A DNA stretch of 6,028 nt from Spirochaeta sp. (GTDB lineage Bacteria > Spirochaetota > Spirochaetia > DSM-2461), in the NCBI GenBank assembly GCA_030635565.1, contig DAOVYP010000151.1, positions 1 through 6,028 of the forward strand. The letters are read 5' to 3'. Positions 5,483 through 6,028 of this stretch are shown here, piece after piece; the first letter of the stretch is position 1; each line of letters opens with the position of its first letter. The position numbers were made by a program, and so were the translations under genes. Under the pieces are notes generated by a model, which did no database searches, was not told the DNA's origin, and worked only from the letters and a program-made list of their open reading frames with translations.

Positions 5483-6027
5483 GCATCCGCCTCCTTTCTT
5501 CTGACATAATCGAGTAGATGCCGGCTGTCCTTGTCGCCGTCTTCTCCCGGGTTTACCCCGCTTGCAGTCTTCTGTGATACTGCCGAACGTATTCTCGAAA
5601 GGGCGTCCTCAAGGTTGATTTTTGCATCGATATCCGATGGCTTCAGAGTCAGGGCCCTTCTGAAAGAACGGTATGCCTCGTCATAACGTCCCCAGTGATA
5701 ATAGAGAACCCCGCGGTTGAATGCGACACGGAACAGGATGTCCATATCATCGGTACTGCTTTCCGCCATGGCCCAGGCCCTGAGAGCCGCATCACCCTCG
5801 CCCAGGGCGTAATAGACATTTGCAAGATTATAGAAGACAACATCCTTACCGGAATTCACTGTATCCGCACCGAGATATTGAAGAATGGATTTCTGATACT
5901 GACCTCTGGCGTATGACATATTACCAGCCAGCACATGTGCCGATGGCGCTGATTCCCTGCAGGATGCCGTGAGCATCGTCAGAACGACCGCAATGATAAT
6001 CAAAGGAATTTTCATCTTCGTCGCCAT
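5434..6027 (-). CDS. batC: BatC-like TPR lipoprotein
   Basis: BatC is the tetratricopeptide member of the Bat set, thought to act as a periplasmic scaffold with BatA and BatB. The 197 residues begin with a short hydrophobic signal (about 6-20) and a relaxed lipobox LTASC with C23 as the candidate lipidated cysteine. TPR-type repeats follow at about 31-56, 64-91 and 100-133; the last (GVLYYHWGRYDEAYRSFRRA) is very clear and is followed by LKPSDIDAKINLEDAL, a typical BatC ending. The tail is charged, with LLDYVRRKEADAW (171-183) like the C-terminal helix of other BatC proteins. The ATG at 6027 is the first in the window and another ATG lies at 6015. The true start could lie past the edge because the upstream bases are not visible. 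Its last 49 nt overlap the start of the BatD-BatE gene, which it precedes in the operon. Confidence 0.88.
   Translation of the reverse strand: MATKMKIPLIIIAVVLTMLTASCRESAPSAHVLAGNMSYARGQYQKSILQYLGADTVNSGKDVVFYNLANVYYALGEGDAALRAWAMAESSTDDMDILFRVAFNRGVLYYHWGRYDEAYRSFRRALTLKPSDIDAKINLEDALSRIRSAVSQKTASGVNPGEDGDKDSRHLLDYVRRKEADAWSVQTTESGESVEDW
5490..5496 (-). promoter_or_regulatory. Ribosome binding site selecting the TTG start of batD
   Basis: AAGGAGG on the minus strand ends 7 nt before the TTG at 5482. It lies inside the batC reading frame, so batD translation is probably coupled to batC. It also sits 3 nt before an ATG (5486-5484) in the wrong frame, which cannot give BatD. Confidence 0.8.
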
Positions 6028-6028
6028 G

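Overview
The window looks like chromosomal housekeeping DNA from a Gram-negative-type bacterium. A spirochaete is my best guess, but this is an inference. It rests on the Bat (Bacteroides aerotolerance) genes with a lipoprotein BatC, a short dksA-like gene near infA, a compact Smr protein in the same operon, and the use of TTG starts. GC content looks close to 50% by eye. There are no tRNAs, rRNAs, CRISPR arrays or recognisable insertion sequences. Almost every base lies in or next to a gene.

Left block (1-1713, minus strand, read right to left): a TraR/DksA-type transcription factor (dksA), then a 129-residue protein of unknown function, then an uncharacterised membrane protein that runs off the left edge. 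The last two lie in the same frame, separated only by TGA-GTA. The membrane-protein gene is an open frame of 299 codons with no stop in the window.

Middle block (1714-2995, plus strand): a divergent intergenic region, a small stand-alone ABC-type (SMC/RecF-like) ATPase, and infA (translation initiation factor IF-1) starting at TTG. The ATPase has no obvious partner gene. Its DNA looks somewhat more AT-rich than its neighbours, so it is the likeliest acquired gene here.

Right block (2980-6027, minus strand, read right to left): batC (TPR lipoprotein, at the right edge), then a 674-residue BatD that carries a complete BatE-like module at its C terminus (TPR, two membrane segments, SH3-like domain), then an Smr-domain protein. 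The three overlap (49 nt and 11 nt), so they are probably one translationally coupled operon whose upstream part (expected BatA/BatB von Willebrand factor A proteins and a MoxR ATPase) lies beyond the window. The 3' end of smr overlaps the 3' end of the convergent infA by 16 nt.

I see no clear new multi-gene system. The points most worth a second look are the BatD-BatE fusion, the orphan ATPase with a leader that can fold over its ribosome binding site in two exclusive ways, and the uncharacterised pair downstream of dksA. In addition, four genes (dksA, the 129-residue gene, the ATPase and infA) each have an inverted repeat overlapping or enclosing their Shine-Dalgarno sequence.
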